Below, one piece after another: positions 22,799-34,483 of a DNA stretch of 64,000 nt. Below the pieces are notes generated by a model that was not told where the DNA came from, made no database searches, and was given only the letters and a program-made list of their open reading frames with translations. How positions within the stretch are numbered: position 1 is the first letter of the stretch; every line of letters begins with the position of its first letter. This DNA is from Gaeumannomyces sp. JS-464. Lineage: Eukaryota > Ascomycota > Sordariomycetes > Magnaporthales > Magnaporthaceae. The translations under genes and the position numbers were made by a program. The DNA lies in NCBI GenBank assembly GCA_002197995.1, contig NGZR01000001.1, positions 12,543,501 to 12,607,500 of the forward strand, given 5' to 3'.

Positions 22799-23893
22799 TG
22801 CCGTGCCCTGTATCGATGGCTCCGCCGAGGGCGAGCTTCAGTTCCTTTTGCAGTCTGTCTCGCGGCTACTGGCGGACGATCTCAGCGAAGCCAACAAGAC
22901 GGACTGGCAGACACAACGCTGTCGCCGATTCGTGTGTTGGGCAGGCAGGCCGGTCGTTCGAGTTATCGTCGTCAGGGAGCTTAGGTAGTTTGGCTGGGCA
23001 GCCTAAGGTGGAAACCCAACACGAATTGCGTGGCCGTCGACACAGTGAGAGTTTGATGCGGCCCGAAGTGCCCCTGGGTCGTCCCTGGGGAAAGTAAAGT
23101 GGCCGTCAATTGTGCCGACGTGAGAGGAAATGCTCGCGCGGGGACAGTGCAGCAATGGTCCTGGGCCTGCGATGGATGCTAGCTTGATTATTTACTCGTC
23201 GCCCATTTGCGCAGTGTTTTGGTTTCCTGAGGCAACATAGATCCCCGAGGTACTCGAGCCTGGAGCACATCTCCCTAGCCGGTGCATGCTGTCGTGTGCC
23301 AGGGCCCCACTGTCGGGCCTGGCTGTCCGCTCGCGGGCTCCAAGGGGGCTGTTGTAGACCATGAGTAACGCATCGCCGTCTCCAGGGGGACCTCGGTACC
23401 TGGCGGGTACACACCCCGTAGTGCCTGCCGCGTGGTGCTGGGCCCTCCACATTTATGGTGCGGCTGCCATGCAACCCCGACTCAACTACGAAACTCCACT
23501 CTCCAGGCATCCACTGCTGGGCTGCCTCGCCCCTTATCCGTGCGTATCACTGCACTACCCCGCCATCCATTCCGGGTGCGCTGCGACGGCGTGCCGTTTT
23601 AACCCCGCCACGCGTGGCGCACGTATTGTACGGTAGGTACTGAAGAGCTCTCGCGACGGGTGCCGCCAGCGTTGAATTTCTTTTCGTCTGCTTGAGTGAC
23701 TCAACCGGGCTGTCGAGTCCACAACCCACGACCACGATTGAGACGCACCGCTTCAGGGAGAGTGTTCGCAGTCGACACACGGTCTCCCTCTCCTTTTCTC
23801 TCGGGGATTTACTTGCCCTGGGTTCATCCGCCCTCAATTCCTTCTCCTGGCCCATCTCTGGGCGATTTCGGTACCGCAAAGGCGCACGCTACA
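22799..23893. other. Divergent promoter region, hym1 and IleRS
   Basis: About 1.1 kb between two divergent starts; leaders and promoters expected. No gene or RNA recognised. Confidence 0.45.
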
Positions 23894-26800
23894 ATGTCGA
23901 TCGATTTCCCCAAAGAAGAGGAGGCTGTCATCCAGAGATGGCGTGAAATTAAGGCCTTCGAGCGGCAGGTACGCAAACCAACTGGACACCCCGTGCGCAT
24001 AGCAAAGCGCATTCACAGGCTCTCCAGCTCACCTCTCCGCGCTGCAGGTCAAGCTGTCCGAGGGCCGGCCGCTCTACACCTTTTATGATGGACCCCCTTT
24101 CGCGACCGGCCTGCCACATTATGGCCACCTCCTCGCTTCCACCATCAAGGACATCATCCCGAGGTATTGGTCCATGAAGGGCTTCCATGTCGAGAGGCGC
24201 TTCGGCTGGGACACACACGGCTTGCCCATCGAGCACGAGATCGACAAGAAGCATGGAATCTCAGGCAAGGCCGCCGTCGAGAAGTTCGGTCTCGCAAACT
24301 ACAACGAGGAGTGCCGATCCATCGTCATGCGCTATCGCGAGGAGTGGAGGCATATCATTGAGCGGCTAGGAAGGTGGATTGATTTCGACAACGACTACAA
24401 GGTGAGTTAACTGTTCCAGGTGCTCGCAGCCGGTGCTGGGTATGCTTGGGTAGTACATGTGCTGACCCCCCTACGCCAGACCATGGATCCCAAGTTCATG
24501 GAGTCCGAGTGGTGGGTATTCAAGCAGCTGTTCGACAAGGGACAGGTGTACCAGGGCTTCCGCGTCATGCCCTACTCGACCGTCCTCACCACTGCCCTCA
24601 GCAATTTCGAGGCCAACCAGAACTACCAGGACGTCACAGACCCCGCCGTTGCCGTCTCCTTTCCACTCAAGTCGGACCCCGAGACGTGTCTGCTTGCATG
24701 GACCACGACGCCCTGGACCCTGCCGTCCAACCTTGGCCCTGGCCGCCCCCCGATTTCGAGTACATCAAGATCCATGACGAGAAGTCGGGCAAGAAGTACA
24801 TCTTGCTGGAGAAACTTCTTGGCACCCTGTACAAGGACCCCAAGAAAGCCAAGTTCACCATCGTTGAGAAAATCAAGGGCAAAGATATGCTTGGGTGGCA
24901 GTACGAACCCCTGTTCAACTACTTCTACGACGAGTTCAAGGATACTGCGTTCCGTGTACTTAACGCAACCTATGTCACGGACGATGGTGGTGTGGGCATT
25001 GTTCATCAGGCGCCGACGTTTGGTGAGGATGATTACAACGTCGCTGTTGCCGCGGGATACATCAACGAGAACCGACCGCCGCCCGATCCGGTTAACGAGA
25101 CAGGCCACTTCACTGCGCAGGTGAGCGACTTTGTGGGCATGCATGTCAAGGAGGCGGACAAGCACATCATCAAGCATCTCAAAGGCACCGGAAGACTCGT
25201 TGCCGAATCACAGCTCAAGCACTCGTACCCCATGTGCCCTCGTTCAGATACGCCCCTCATCTACCGGGCTGTGCCCTCTTGGTTTGTGCGCATCCCGAGA
25301 TCGTCCCCAAGATGCTCGAGGGTATCGAGGGCCAGCATTGGGTTCCCAATTTCGTCAAGGAGAAGCGCTTTGCCAGCTGGATCGCGAACGCTCGCGATTG
25401 GAACGTCTCGCGCAATAGGTACTGGGGCACGCCGATTCCTCTGTGGGTCAGCGACGATCTGGAGGAGAGGGTTTGCATCGGAAGCATAGAGGAGCTCAAG
25501 AAGCTGAGCGGTTACGAGGGTGAGATCACGGATCTGCATCGCCACCACATCGACCACATCACCATCCCCAGCAAGCAGGGCAAGGGCGTTCTGAAGCGCA
25601 TTGAGGAGGTGTTTGATTGCTGGTTCGAGTCGGGAAGCATGCCGTACGCCAGCCAACACTATCCGTTCGAGAACACGCAGAAGTTCGAAAAGTCGTTCCC
25701 CGGTGATTTCATCGCCGAGGGCCTGGACCAAACTCGCGGCTGGTTCTACACCCTGCTCGTCCTGGGCACCCACCTGTTCGGCTGCGCGCCTTTCAAGAAT
25801 TGCGTTGTCAATGGCATAGTTCTCGCCGAGGATGGCAAAAAGATGTCGAAGCGTCTCAAGAACTACCCGGCGCCCGACATTGTCATGAACAAGTACGGCT
25901 CCGATGCTCTGCGGCTGTATCTCATCAACTCCCCCGTCGTGCGTGCCGAACCTCTCCGCTTCAAGGAGTCTGGCGTCAAGGAGGTCGTCCAGAGGGTCCT
26001 TCTGCCCTTCTGGAACAGCTATAAGTTTTTCGAGGGACAGGTTGCTCTGCTGAAGAAGGTAGAAAGCAAGGACTACTGCTGGAACCCGAACTCGGGGTCG
26101 TCCAACACCAATGTTATGGACCGCTGGATCCTGGCGAGCTGTCAGAGCCTTCTCGAGTTCGTGAATGAGGAGATGAAGCGTGAGTCAAAAAGAAACCCAC
26201 AGCATAGATAGCCCCCTCCGGCCCGGGGAGGTGCAATTTCCTCCCTGGATGGGATTGTTCAGTATTGGACTCTGCTAACCAACTTGTCAACAGACTACCG
26301 TCTCTACACCGTCGTCCCGCGACTGCTCGGCCTAATCGATAACACGACGAACTGGTATATCCGCTTCAACCGGAAGCGCCTCAAGGGAGAGAACGGTGTG
26401 GACGACACATTGCACGCCCTGCACACACTCTTTGAGGTTCTCTTCACGCTCTGCAGGGGTCTGGCGCCTTTCACGCCTTTCATCACGGAGACCATCTACC
26501 AGAAGCTCCCCTTCATTCCCGCAAACATGCAGGGCGAGGACGCGCGAAGTGTCCACTTCCTGCCCTTCCCGACTGTTCGCCGAGAGCTTTTTGACCCGAG
26601 GTCGAGAGGAGAGTCGGACGCATGCAGAAAGTCATCGAGCTCGCGCGAGTGTCTCGGGAGAGGAAGGCTATCGGACTCAAGACGCCGCTCAAGACTCTGG
26701 TCGTCATTCATCACAACCCAGAATATCTGGAGGATGTCAGGTCTCTCCAGACATATATCACCGAGGAGATGAACATCCGAGACCTGGTTCTGACTTCGGA

Positions 26801-27369
26801 TGAGGCCAAGCACGGAGTGCAATACAGCGCGACGGCGGACTGGCCAGTTCTGGGCAAGAAGTTGAAGAAGGACATGGCGCGGGTCAAGAAGGCGCTCCCG
26901 GGGCTGACGAGCGAACAGGTGCACGAATATGTGCTTGAGGGCGAGATCGGTGGACGGCATCAAGCTGGACGCGGGCGACTTGGTGGTCAGGCGGGGCCTG
27001 AGCGAGAGCCAGTCGTCGCAGAATCTCGAGACCAACACTGACAATGATGTGCTCATTATCCTCGACTGCGAGCTGCACGCAGAGCTGGCACATGAGGGCA
27101 TCGCGCGTGAGATCATCAACCGAGTGCAGCGGTTGCGCAAGAAGGCGGGTCTGCAGGCGACGGACGATGTTAGGATGGAGTACGAGGTGCTTGCGGACCC
27201 CGAGACGATCGGCCTTGCCGAGGTTTTCGGGACGCAGTCGGCCATGCTGGAGAAGGCGCTACGGCGGCCAGTAGAGAAGGGCGCGGGGTCGAGCGGCGAG
27301 GGTAACATTGCCGAAGAGCTTCAGGAAGTGCAGAAGGCGACCTTCAAGCTGCGGCTGCTGAAGCTGTAG
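23894..27369 (+). CDS. ils1: Cytoplasmic isoleucyl-tRNA synthetase
   Basis: Class I synthetase charging cytosolic tRNA-Ile. Exons are 23894-23968 ([20 protein letters not shown]), 24048-24401, 24480-26179 and 26294-27369. The HIGH-type motif is GLPHYGH within [15 protein letters not shown]. The editing domain includes [15 protein letters not shown] and [19 protein letters not shown]. The [13 protein letters not shown] and [10 protein letters not shown] (KMSKS) segments, the anticodon-binding helices ([16 protein letters not shown]) and the eukaryotic C-terminal extension follow. Four frame breaks interrupt it: 24733-24757 (C-rich run), about 25293 (CCC for CCCC), about 26595 (CCC for CCCC) and about 26949 (extra G). 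Correcting them gives 1068 codons, against 1072 residues in yeast. All protein segments on either side of each break are conserved, so I call one intact gene with assembly errors. Confidence 0.93.
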
Positions 27370-27726
27370 TTTGACACGGGGTCGATCATCGGAGGATGAG
27401 CTACATGGAATGAGGTATAGAAAGCGACTTCTGGACCTTTCAGTCATTGAGTGGGAGTATATTGGTAAAAGTGTAGGCATGATTGTGGAGGCTAGGAAAA
27501 AGTCTTTTTAGATGGCTATGAGAGAAATAAAGTAGAAGAAACGGAGAGGGACAAGGAGAAAAAATGAAGAGGAAAGGAACTAGAAGAAATAAGGGGATAA
27601 AAATAAATAAATAAATAAAAAAGAAGAAGAAGAAGAAGAATAATAAAAGCCACAACCGCAAGAGGTAAAAGTGATTATGTTTCTTTTAGAGAGCACTTGT
27701 TAGGCGGTGCACTGGTGGTGCCATCT
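27370..27726. other. Convergent 3' region, IleRS and NDUFAF8-like gene
   Basis: Untranslated sequence with AT-rich and (AAG)n purine stretches near 27600-27645; no gene. Confidence 0.5.
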
Positions 27727-28073
27727 TCATTGCGGTTTCTTGGATGCTGCCTGTGGCCACTTATAAGCAAACGAAGGGCGAATGAGAAAGCTGGACAGGC
27801 CCGAAGCAGAAACGGCGCTCGGAAATGCGGCTTACCAGGTAGCAGTCTTTGAGTTTCAGGAATTCCTTTTTGCACTTATCCTTGTGGACGGCGTTGTAGT
27901 CCTCAACGATGCATTTGCCATAGACGGCGGCCTGGACATCCGGTTACGTCGAGTTAGCGGCCATAGTCATCTGCGAAACAAACTGCTGGAGCTTCTGGGG
28001 AGGGACTCGCCTCGGCCGAGCATTGCGACACGACTTGGGCGAATTTTTGGATGGGACGTGTTCTGGGTTGCAT
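27727..28073 (-). CDS. Small twin-CX9C protein, NDUFAF8-like
   Basis: A 60-residue protein in three short exons. Exon 1 (28073-28011) encodes MQPRTRPIQKFAQVVSQCSA-E, exon 2 (27931-27836) begins AAVYGKCIVEDYNAVHKDKC, and exon 3 (27750-27727) ends AASKKPQ. After splicing it has two exact CX9C pairs (C-SAEAAVYGK-C and C-KKEFLKLKD-C), the fold imported and oxidised by the Mia40 pathway in the intermembrane space. Spacing and the short basic start resemble human NDUFAF8, a complex I assembly factor. That homology is my inference; other CHCH proteins are possible. Intron 2 (27835-27751) is GTAAGC/CACAG. Intron 1 (28010-27932) uses a GC donor (GAG|GCGAGT) and CAG acceptor. All exons are phase 0. It lies head-to-head with SFI1. 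Confidence 0.8.
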
Positions 28074-29064
28074 CTCGCAAGCTTGCTGGGCACAATGTTA
28101 ATACTCCGGGCTAGGTATCGATGTGGTGAACCGGAATGGCTTCCCGTTGATGCACTGCGGGAGCCGCTTGGAATTTCCGACCTCCTCGATGCATTCCATC
28201 ATGCAAGCCCAGGTGCTAGTGGAGTGTGGGGAGGCATTACGTAATATGTTGGTTGAGGCGTTTTGACGCGGGTTGCTGCACGACAAGTCATTTACGCGCC
28301 TTCCTGTCCCCTGGCGCTGCATGTCGACGCGACAGCTGCAAGGCAACTGGGCAAAAAAAAAAAAGGTTGGTTGGGATGTGCCGCCCAAGCTCCCTGGTTG
28401 ACTTTATTCGCAAGGTCACCCTGGCTCGCCGCATTCGTTAATTCATTCGTCGCTCTCGCAGCTGTCGTGCGCCGGCACCTGGAGCGTCGCTCGATTGATT
28501 GCTCTTTGGTGCCTTCTCTTCTTCATCTTTGTGCTTGGGGCTTATTTTGGTATTGTACACGCGCAAGCCTCAGCTACTACATTAATTTGTCGAGTAGCTT
28601 CACCACTCTTCAATTCGCTATCCGAACAATCCTATCGGTGCCCTCCGCGACTTCGACCGTGCTCACGCCTTGGTCGGCGCAAAACAACACACCGCAACGA
28701 TCCATCCACCACCGCGCGCCCTCTTGGCTGTTCTCCCTTTGTTGACCTTACCAAATGCGGCCGCCGACGACTCGCTTCTGACCGACGACGACGACGACGA
28801 CGACGACGACGGGCGCGTGCTGCCTTTTGTGATCATCCCGCGCGGTCGCGGCCTCGCGCATCGCGACACGCCCAACTCGGTCGGGCTTTTCTGGGCTTCG
28901 CGACCGCACTCGTCCTCCGGCATCCCCGCCGCTCAGAAAACGTCTTGCGCGCCGACGACCACCAACGCTAGCGGCCACCGCCAACAGGCGACACCGCCGC
29001 CTGCGCTTGGGATCCCGGCCAATCCCATCATAATAATAATGACTTCGCCGGCGCGCTCGCCCCC
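28074..29064. other. Divergent promoter region and SFI1 leader
   Basis: About 1 kb between two divergent starts, containing a CGA trinucleotide run (28783-28811) and a CG-rich leader for SFI1. No gene recognised; open frames here would encode Asp, Arg or Thr runs from the repeat. Confidence 0.45.
28783..28811 (+). repeat. (CGA)n trinucleotide repeat
   Basis: About nine CGA units, roughly 255 bp upstream of the SFI1 start codon and outside any supported exon. Confidence 0.85.
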
Positions 29065-32000
29065 ATGCCACCTAAACAATCGCTATCCGTTCGCGATGGC
29101 AGAACAATACCCCCTCCCCCTCGCCTCCGCGACGGGACCACTTCTACTCCGAGGAGGGTGCGTCGACTCCATACCCGTTTCGCCAATCTGCGCACGCTGC
29201 TGACCAGTTCATTTTCATGTCGGTTTTTCCTCGTGTCCAGATATCAAAATCATGTACCATGCCGTCAAGCGCGGCCACCAGATCCAGCTCGCCGACACCA
29301 AGGGCAACCACACAGGTGTCTCGGCCCTGTTCAAGGGCGCCGAGCAGGTCTTTCCGCAGTACGGGCTTTCTATCGATGACCCAAAGATGTCGGCCCTCCT
29401 CTTCAAGATCGGCTCGAAGCGAGGTGTTTCGGAGAACCTGCTCGAGAAGTTCCGGTCCGTCCTAGACAGCATGGGCATTGAGATGACCCTCGACGGCGAG
29501 CTTTTTACTGGCATCGAAGATGTCGCTGAGATGTCGTCACCGGTCCGGGTTGCGCGCTCGGTCGTGTCCGTCAACACGACCTCCTCCGTCTCTACCAACA
29601 TCGTGCCGCGCAGCGTGTTCCCCATCGCTGCAAACCTCCATGGACACCGACGCCGGAACTCGGATACTATCGCGACGGAAGCTCTCGAGAACATGCCACA
29701 GTACGCTGTTCCTGCTCGCAGACGTGCCGCATCGCTGCTGTCCTCGCCAACCTCTACCGAAAGGCCACCCCTCGCCGCCCTGCCGCCGAGTCTGGGTCAA
29801 AAGGACCTTCCGATATTGTCCAAGTGGCTCCTGGAAACAGATGCACAGTCTGGGCCGGCGCTGCATGCCGATGGCCATAACAAGCCGGGCAATCTCGGGA
29901 GAGGCAGACCGCACCGCGCACTATCGGTTGGCGACGACTCATCACTCGACGCTGATGAGATCGTGCCCGATCTCTCAGGCGCGGAGGATGGCATGGATGA
30001 CGATTACGAGAATCACCATACGCGCCCCAACCAGCTTCCGCTGCGACCTAGCAACCCGATACCTCCTGAGGACGCGTCTCAAGAGGCCGACGTCTCAAGA
30101 AACGACGAGACAATCGAAAGCGGGGTTTTCCGCATAGATCGCGGTAATCTCGAAGGCCACCTCCTGCCGAGCCCCATGTCTCCGTTTCCTAATGATCGCG
30201 GTGTCAACCATGATGAGGGCCCTAGGCACAACCCTGACCTTAGCTACCTCTCCCGTAGGCCTCATGAGGGGCCGAGACGGCCCCCGTCGTACGCCGCCGT
30301 CTCTATTGCTCCGCGGGCCGGCGTGTCGAAACCACCGTGGCTGCAGTCACATTTTAACCCCCCAGCAACTCAGGGCGCCGCCGCACCACCCCTTGACAGG
30401 TTGAAGCCGGAGCCCCAGCTAGAGGACTTGGAACTGAAGGCTCGGATGTTCGAGTGCCGGCAGATAGAAGCATCTTTCGTTGCATGGCGGGATAGCTACG
30501 AACACCTGATGGCGTCCACGCACGGCATGAACACCTGGGCCTTCACACTTGAGCGTCGTTTCATCCTGACCAGGACTTTCAAGCTCTGGCGCGGGCATAC
30601 GTGGAAAGCCATTGCCGAAGGCCTGGAGCAACGCCAGCGGGCTGCTGATGCGGCCAAGGAAGAGGCTGAAGCCATTAGAAGGGAGGCCGAGATAGTGAGG
30701 CAAAATGCCGAGACTGCTAGGCAAGAAGCAGAGGCTGTGATGCGCAAAGCGGAGATGGCCAGGCGAGAGGCCGAGAGCGCCCGGCTCCAAGAGCGAATGA
30801 TGAGGCGTGCGGCGCGGGCAGCTGATCTCTCGCTCCTGCACAAGGCCTTCACTCACTGGGGAGCTGCTGCGAGCAACGAGGCGGAGCGGACCGAGATCGC
30901 GCGGAGGCACCTGCTAAGGAAGAAGGTGTTTGGCGCGTGGTCCGAAAAGGTCTCTGCCGATCGTACCAAAGTGAGGGCATTCGCTGCTACTGGGCTTCTC
31001 GGTGCGTGGAGCAACGCCCTAGAGCAGCGCCGAGAACGCAAACAGCTCTCGGCCCAGATGTACCCTGCCGACCTCGCGAAACGATGCTTTACAAAGTGGC
31101 GTCGAGAGTACCAAGCGTGCGCGGCTGAGCTCTGGTATTCGGTGCGTCTGGCGGAGGACTGTATTCAAAAATGGAAGCACGATGTCAGCCTGTGCAGAAG
31201 TCTGCACGTGGCCGCTGAAGCGGATGCTGTACACACTCTGCGCGCCAGCTCGCTCGGCACATGGAGAAGGAGAAGCGCGGAGACGAAGGCATCGGCGGTG
31301 GAGGCCTTGGACCGACTGGAGAAGCGCCAACTTTCCGATCTGCTCAGCTCTTGGCAGATACGAGCCAGCCTTGAGGGCAGGCTGAGGAGAGCGTTGGAGT
31401 CCCGAGAGCAACGCATCAAGACCGAATGCATGCATGTTTGGAAGTTGAATGTCCAAGCCGTGGAGACACAGAAGCAAACTTCCCAGCGGCGGAGCATCCG
31501 GGAGTTTGCCCGGCACTGGGTCCTCGAGCTCGAGCTGAAGCTGTTCAGAGAGAACCTTGACGGACTCACGCTTCTCACTTCGACCTACCAATGGGTGCTC
31601 GAAGAGAGGTTGAAGCTCCTCCGGAGGTTCTATCGGAACTCGGCCAAGGAATCCGCACTTCTGGGCCTACGAGCGGCATGTGCCAGGGAGAAGCGCAGGA
31701 AAAAAGAACTTGGGGCGCTGGCCAAGCTGTGCTACAAGACCACGATGGTGGATGCATTTGTCGGCGCCATGAGTAGGCAGCTCGGGGAGAAGCAGTGGAT
31801 GGAAGACGAGGCGCGAAGGGCGGACTCGGCCCAGGTTACGGCGCACGCGGTACAGCTCTGGGCGGCGCAGACGTCAGAACACGCCGAGATGGAGGACGCG
31901 GCCCAACGCGGTGCCTTCTACGTCGGTGCCATCAACTGTCTCGAGTCCTGGCCGCGGCTTGCCAAGGCGGCGCGCCAGGAGAGACTGAAGTCGACGTACC

Positions 32001-33583
32001 TGGCGTTTCGGCGGACGATCAAGATTGAGCGCCGGGCCGGCTGTCTGGCCGTCTGGCGGGAGGCCACCTACAATAGAGCCGTGGCCGGCTGGGAGTTTGA
32101 GAGATCGCGACAGGAGCAGCTGCTGGACGAGATGGTGGACTGGCTGAATGCATGGATTGGCGAGACAAACCGGATGATTGGCATGGGCCAGACGGCTGTC
32201 GAGGTCAGGGCGGAGGCGGTGGTGGGCGCGTGGCGTCTTGGGGCGTCCAGACTCGAGGCCGGATGGTCCGACGCCGCCGCCTACGAAGCAGAGGCAGTCG
32301 CAGCCGCCAGGCTAGAGGACTGGGAGCTCCGGCTCGTCACGATACGAGGGCGGGAGCACACGGCCTCGGGGCTGGCCGACAAGCACCGCAAACGGCAGGC
32401 ACGGCAGGCTCTTGGGTTCTGGCTCGGCCAGATCACTCAGGGTCGCAGAGGCGGCGGCGGCGACGAGGCGGCTTTCGGTGGCGGCAGGACGCCGCTGCGC
32501 TCGAGTCTGCGCCGGAGTCAGGCTGCCACCGCCCCGCCTGCCTTTGCTGTCTCCCCGTTCTTCCCTCCAAGACGCGAAGGCGAGCCGAGACAGTCGGAAG
32601 AAGCGCCGCCCCCAACAATACAGCCTCGCGGCCAACGCCCCCAGCGCCCGCATTCCCAGCCCGACTTGGGGTATCCTGCCGCCGCTCCGCTCTCGGGTTC
32701 TCTGCTCGGCGGTCCATCGGCGAATCCTCGTTCTCAGCCGCAGCAAAGACTGGCTCCAGATGACATGTCGCTTGGGAGCTCCTACCTGCCGCCCATGCCT
32801 CCGTCGCGATTCGGAGCCAGCCGCTTCTCCCAGAGCATCACCGGACCGTTCACGCCCCAGCAGTCACATCAGCAGCAGCAACAGCAGCAGCACAGCTATC
32901 CGTATCCCACCCCTGCCGGAGCCAGAGAGTCAGTTCTACCGCCAATATCGGAGCGGTCCGAGGGCTCAAGTCGCGCCCAGACATCGATACGCCACTCTAC
33001 AACCGACTACAACCGAGCTGGCTCTTCCTCGGACATGGACATGGGCCCCAGCGCGGACCGACTCAGATCATTCCGGGAGAAGCTCGCATCCGCGTCGAGG
33101 TTCGCAGACTCGGTCCAGCTTGGGCCCACGTCGGCCGAGTTTGACGATGGCGACGATGACGACGACGACGACGACCGGGCTTCCAAAGGCGTGTTACTGG
33201 CGTCCAGGAAGGCAGGCAAAGCGCCAGTGACCGCGACTCCGCGCCCCTCGACCGTGGTCATGGACACGCCGACCAGGTGGACGGGCATGCCCAAGCCGCT
33301 GCCGACGACCAGACGCGCAGAGCCTGGGCCGACGACGACGCCCATGGCGCCCCTGCCGTCGCCGATCGAGAGGCAACTGCGGAGGGAGTACGCGCCGTCG
33401 GCGACGATGCCACTTCCGGCCTCGTCCTCGGCGCACGGGAGCATAGGCGCCGGTGGAGGAGGCGGCATCGCGCGCCCAAGCAAGCTGGGCAGGTCGTGGG
33501 CGGCAACGGGCCGGCCGCCGCGCGTCACCTTCAGCGGCGTCGACCAGGGGAGCGACGGGGGAAGCGTGGCGGACGATATGTGA
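29065..33583 (+). CDS. sfi1: Sfi1-type centrin-binding spindle pole body protein
   Basis: Half-bridge filament protein that binds centrin (Cdc31) along tandem helical repeats during spindle-pole duplication. Exon 1 (29065-29157) encodes MPPKQSLSVRDGRTIPPPPR and ends SEE. An 83-bp intron (29158-29240) leads to DIKIMYHAVKRG. The N-terminal Sfi1 domain continues as ALFKGAEQVFPQYGLSIDDP and GVSENLLEKFRSVLDSMGIE. The centre (about 30470-32450) is a long helix with spaced tryptophans typical of Sfi1 repeats: FTHWGAAA, VFGAWSEK, CFTKWRRE, CIQKWKHD, LLSSWQIR, CMHVWKLN. The C-terminal third is low-complexity Pro/Ser/Gln with an Asp run near 33148-33175. One G appears missing in 29134-29136 (LRDG then DHFYSEE). 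With that, 1479 codons result. The exon 1 model is inferred from fit, not proven. Confidence 0.85.
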
Positions 33584-34483
33584 GGGCCAGGGAAATGCGG
33601 TATGTGTCGATGTTTTTGGCTGGCTGCCGAGGCATGTGGCGGCTTGGATTTTGTATCATGGATGGGGTGGCATGACAATGGAAGGGCCAGGGAGGCCCTC
33701 GAGGTCGTCTACTTGTGCTTGTATTTTGCTTGGGTTGCACAGCAAGACGAAGCAAGGTGTTATGGATATGGATGATTACGCTTAATTGTTTTGTTGGCTT
33801 TTTGTTTCTTATTTCTTTTCTCAATGCCTGCCTGCCTTTTTTCCCCCCTTTTTCTTTTCGGCCTATCCGGAGCCAGAGGCGGGCATAGCGTGCATGTGGA
33901 TAGGTCTGCATGGATTCACGGCTTTGTTTGTTTCGTTCAATTTATACCCCCTTTCTGTTGTCTTCATCCTCGAATCGACATAAAGTTTGCTTGTACGATG
34001 GCCGAGCAACCAGCGCAAGTCTTTCGATGGTATCAAATGACTGGCATATACATACAGGCCAGTATCTGTGCGTGCTGCTTGGACGTTCTAAGTACAAGCT
34101 ACTACCTACGGTGAGTGCGAAATCCAAATCGAGGATGGCATTGACCTCCGAAGTGATCCCGATGAGAACGGGATGGTCGTGATACCTGAGTACTCAATTC
34201 ATAATACAATGAAAACAGACAAGAACAGATGTAGACAAGAAAGAACCCAAACAACCGGTGCGACAACCCTGAAAACAGCAAAACAAAACACTGGAAAAGC
34301 AAGGGTGTAATAATCAAAAACCGCGGGGAAAAAGTGACCAAAGAGCCCCCTCCACCTCCTCATTTATACACCGGCAACGGCAAGCTCTGCCTGTTCCCTG
34401 TCCGCGTCATCTCTCTTTCTCACCGTTCCTATACCGCGACATCAACAGCAGGAGCAGCCAGAACGAACGATTGGACATCTTGA
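33584..34483. other. Convergent 3' region, SFI1 and coiled-coil gene
   Basis: 0.9 kb of untranslated sequence rich in T and A runs. Nothing coding recognised. Confidence 0.5.

Noticed and set aside
28098..28388. Minus-strand frame with MMECIEEVGNSKRLPQC
   Set aside because: Suggested a second cysteine-motif protein upstream of the CX9C gene, but the spacing fits no CHCH pattern and it has no supported start or introns.
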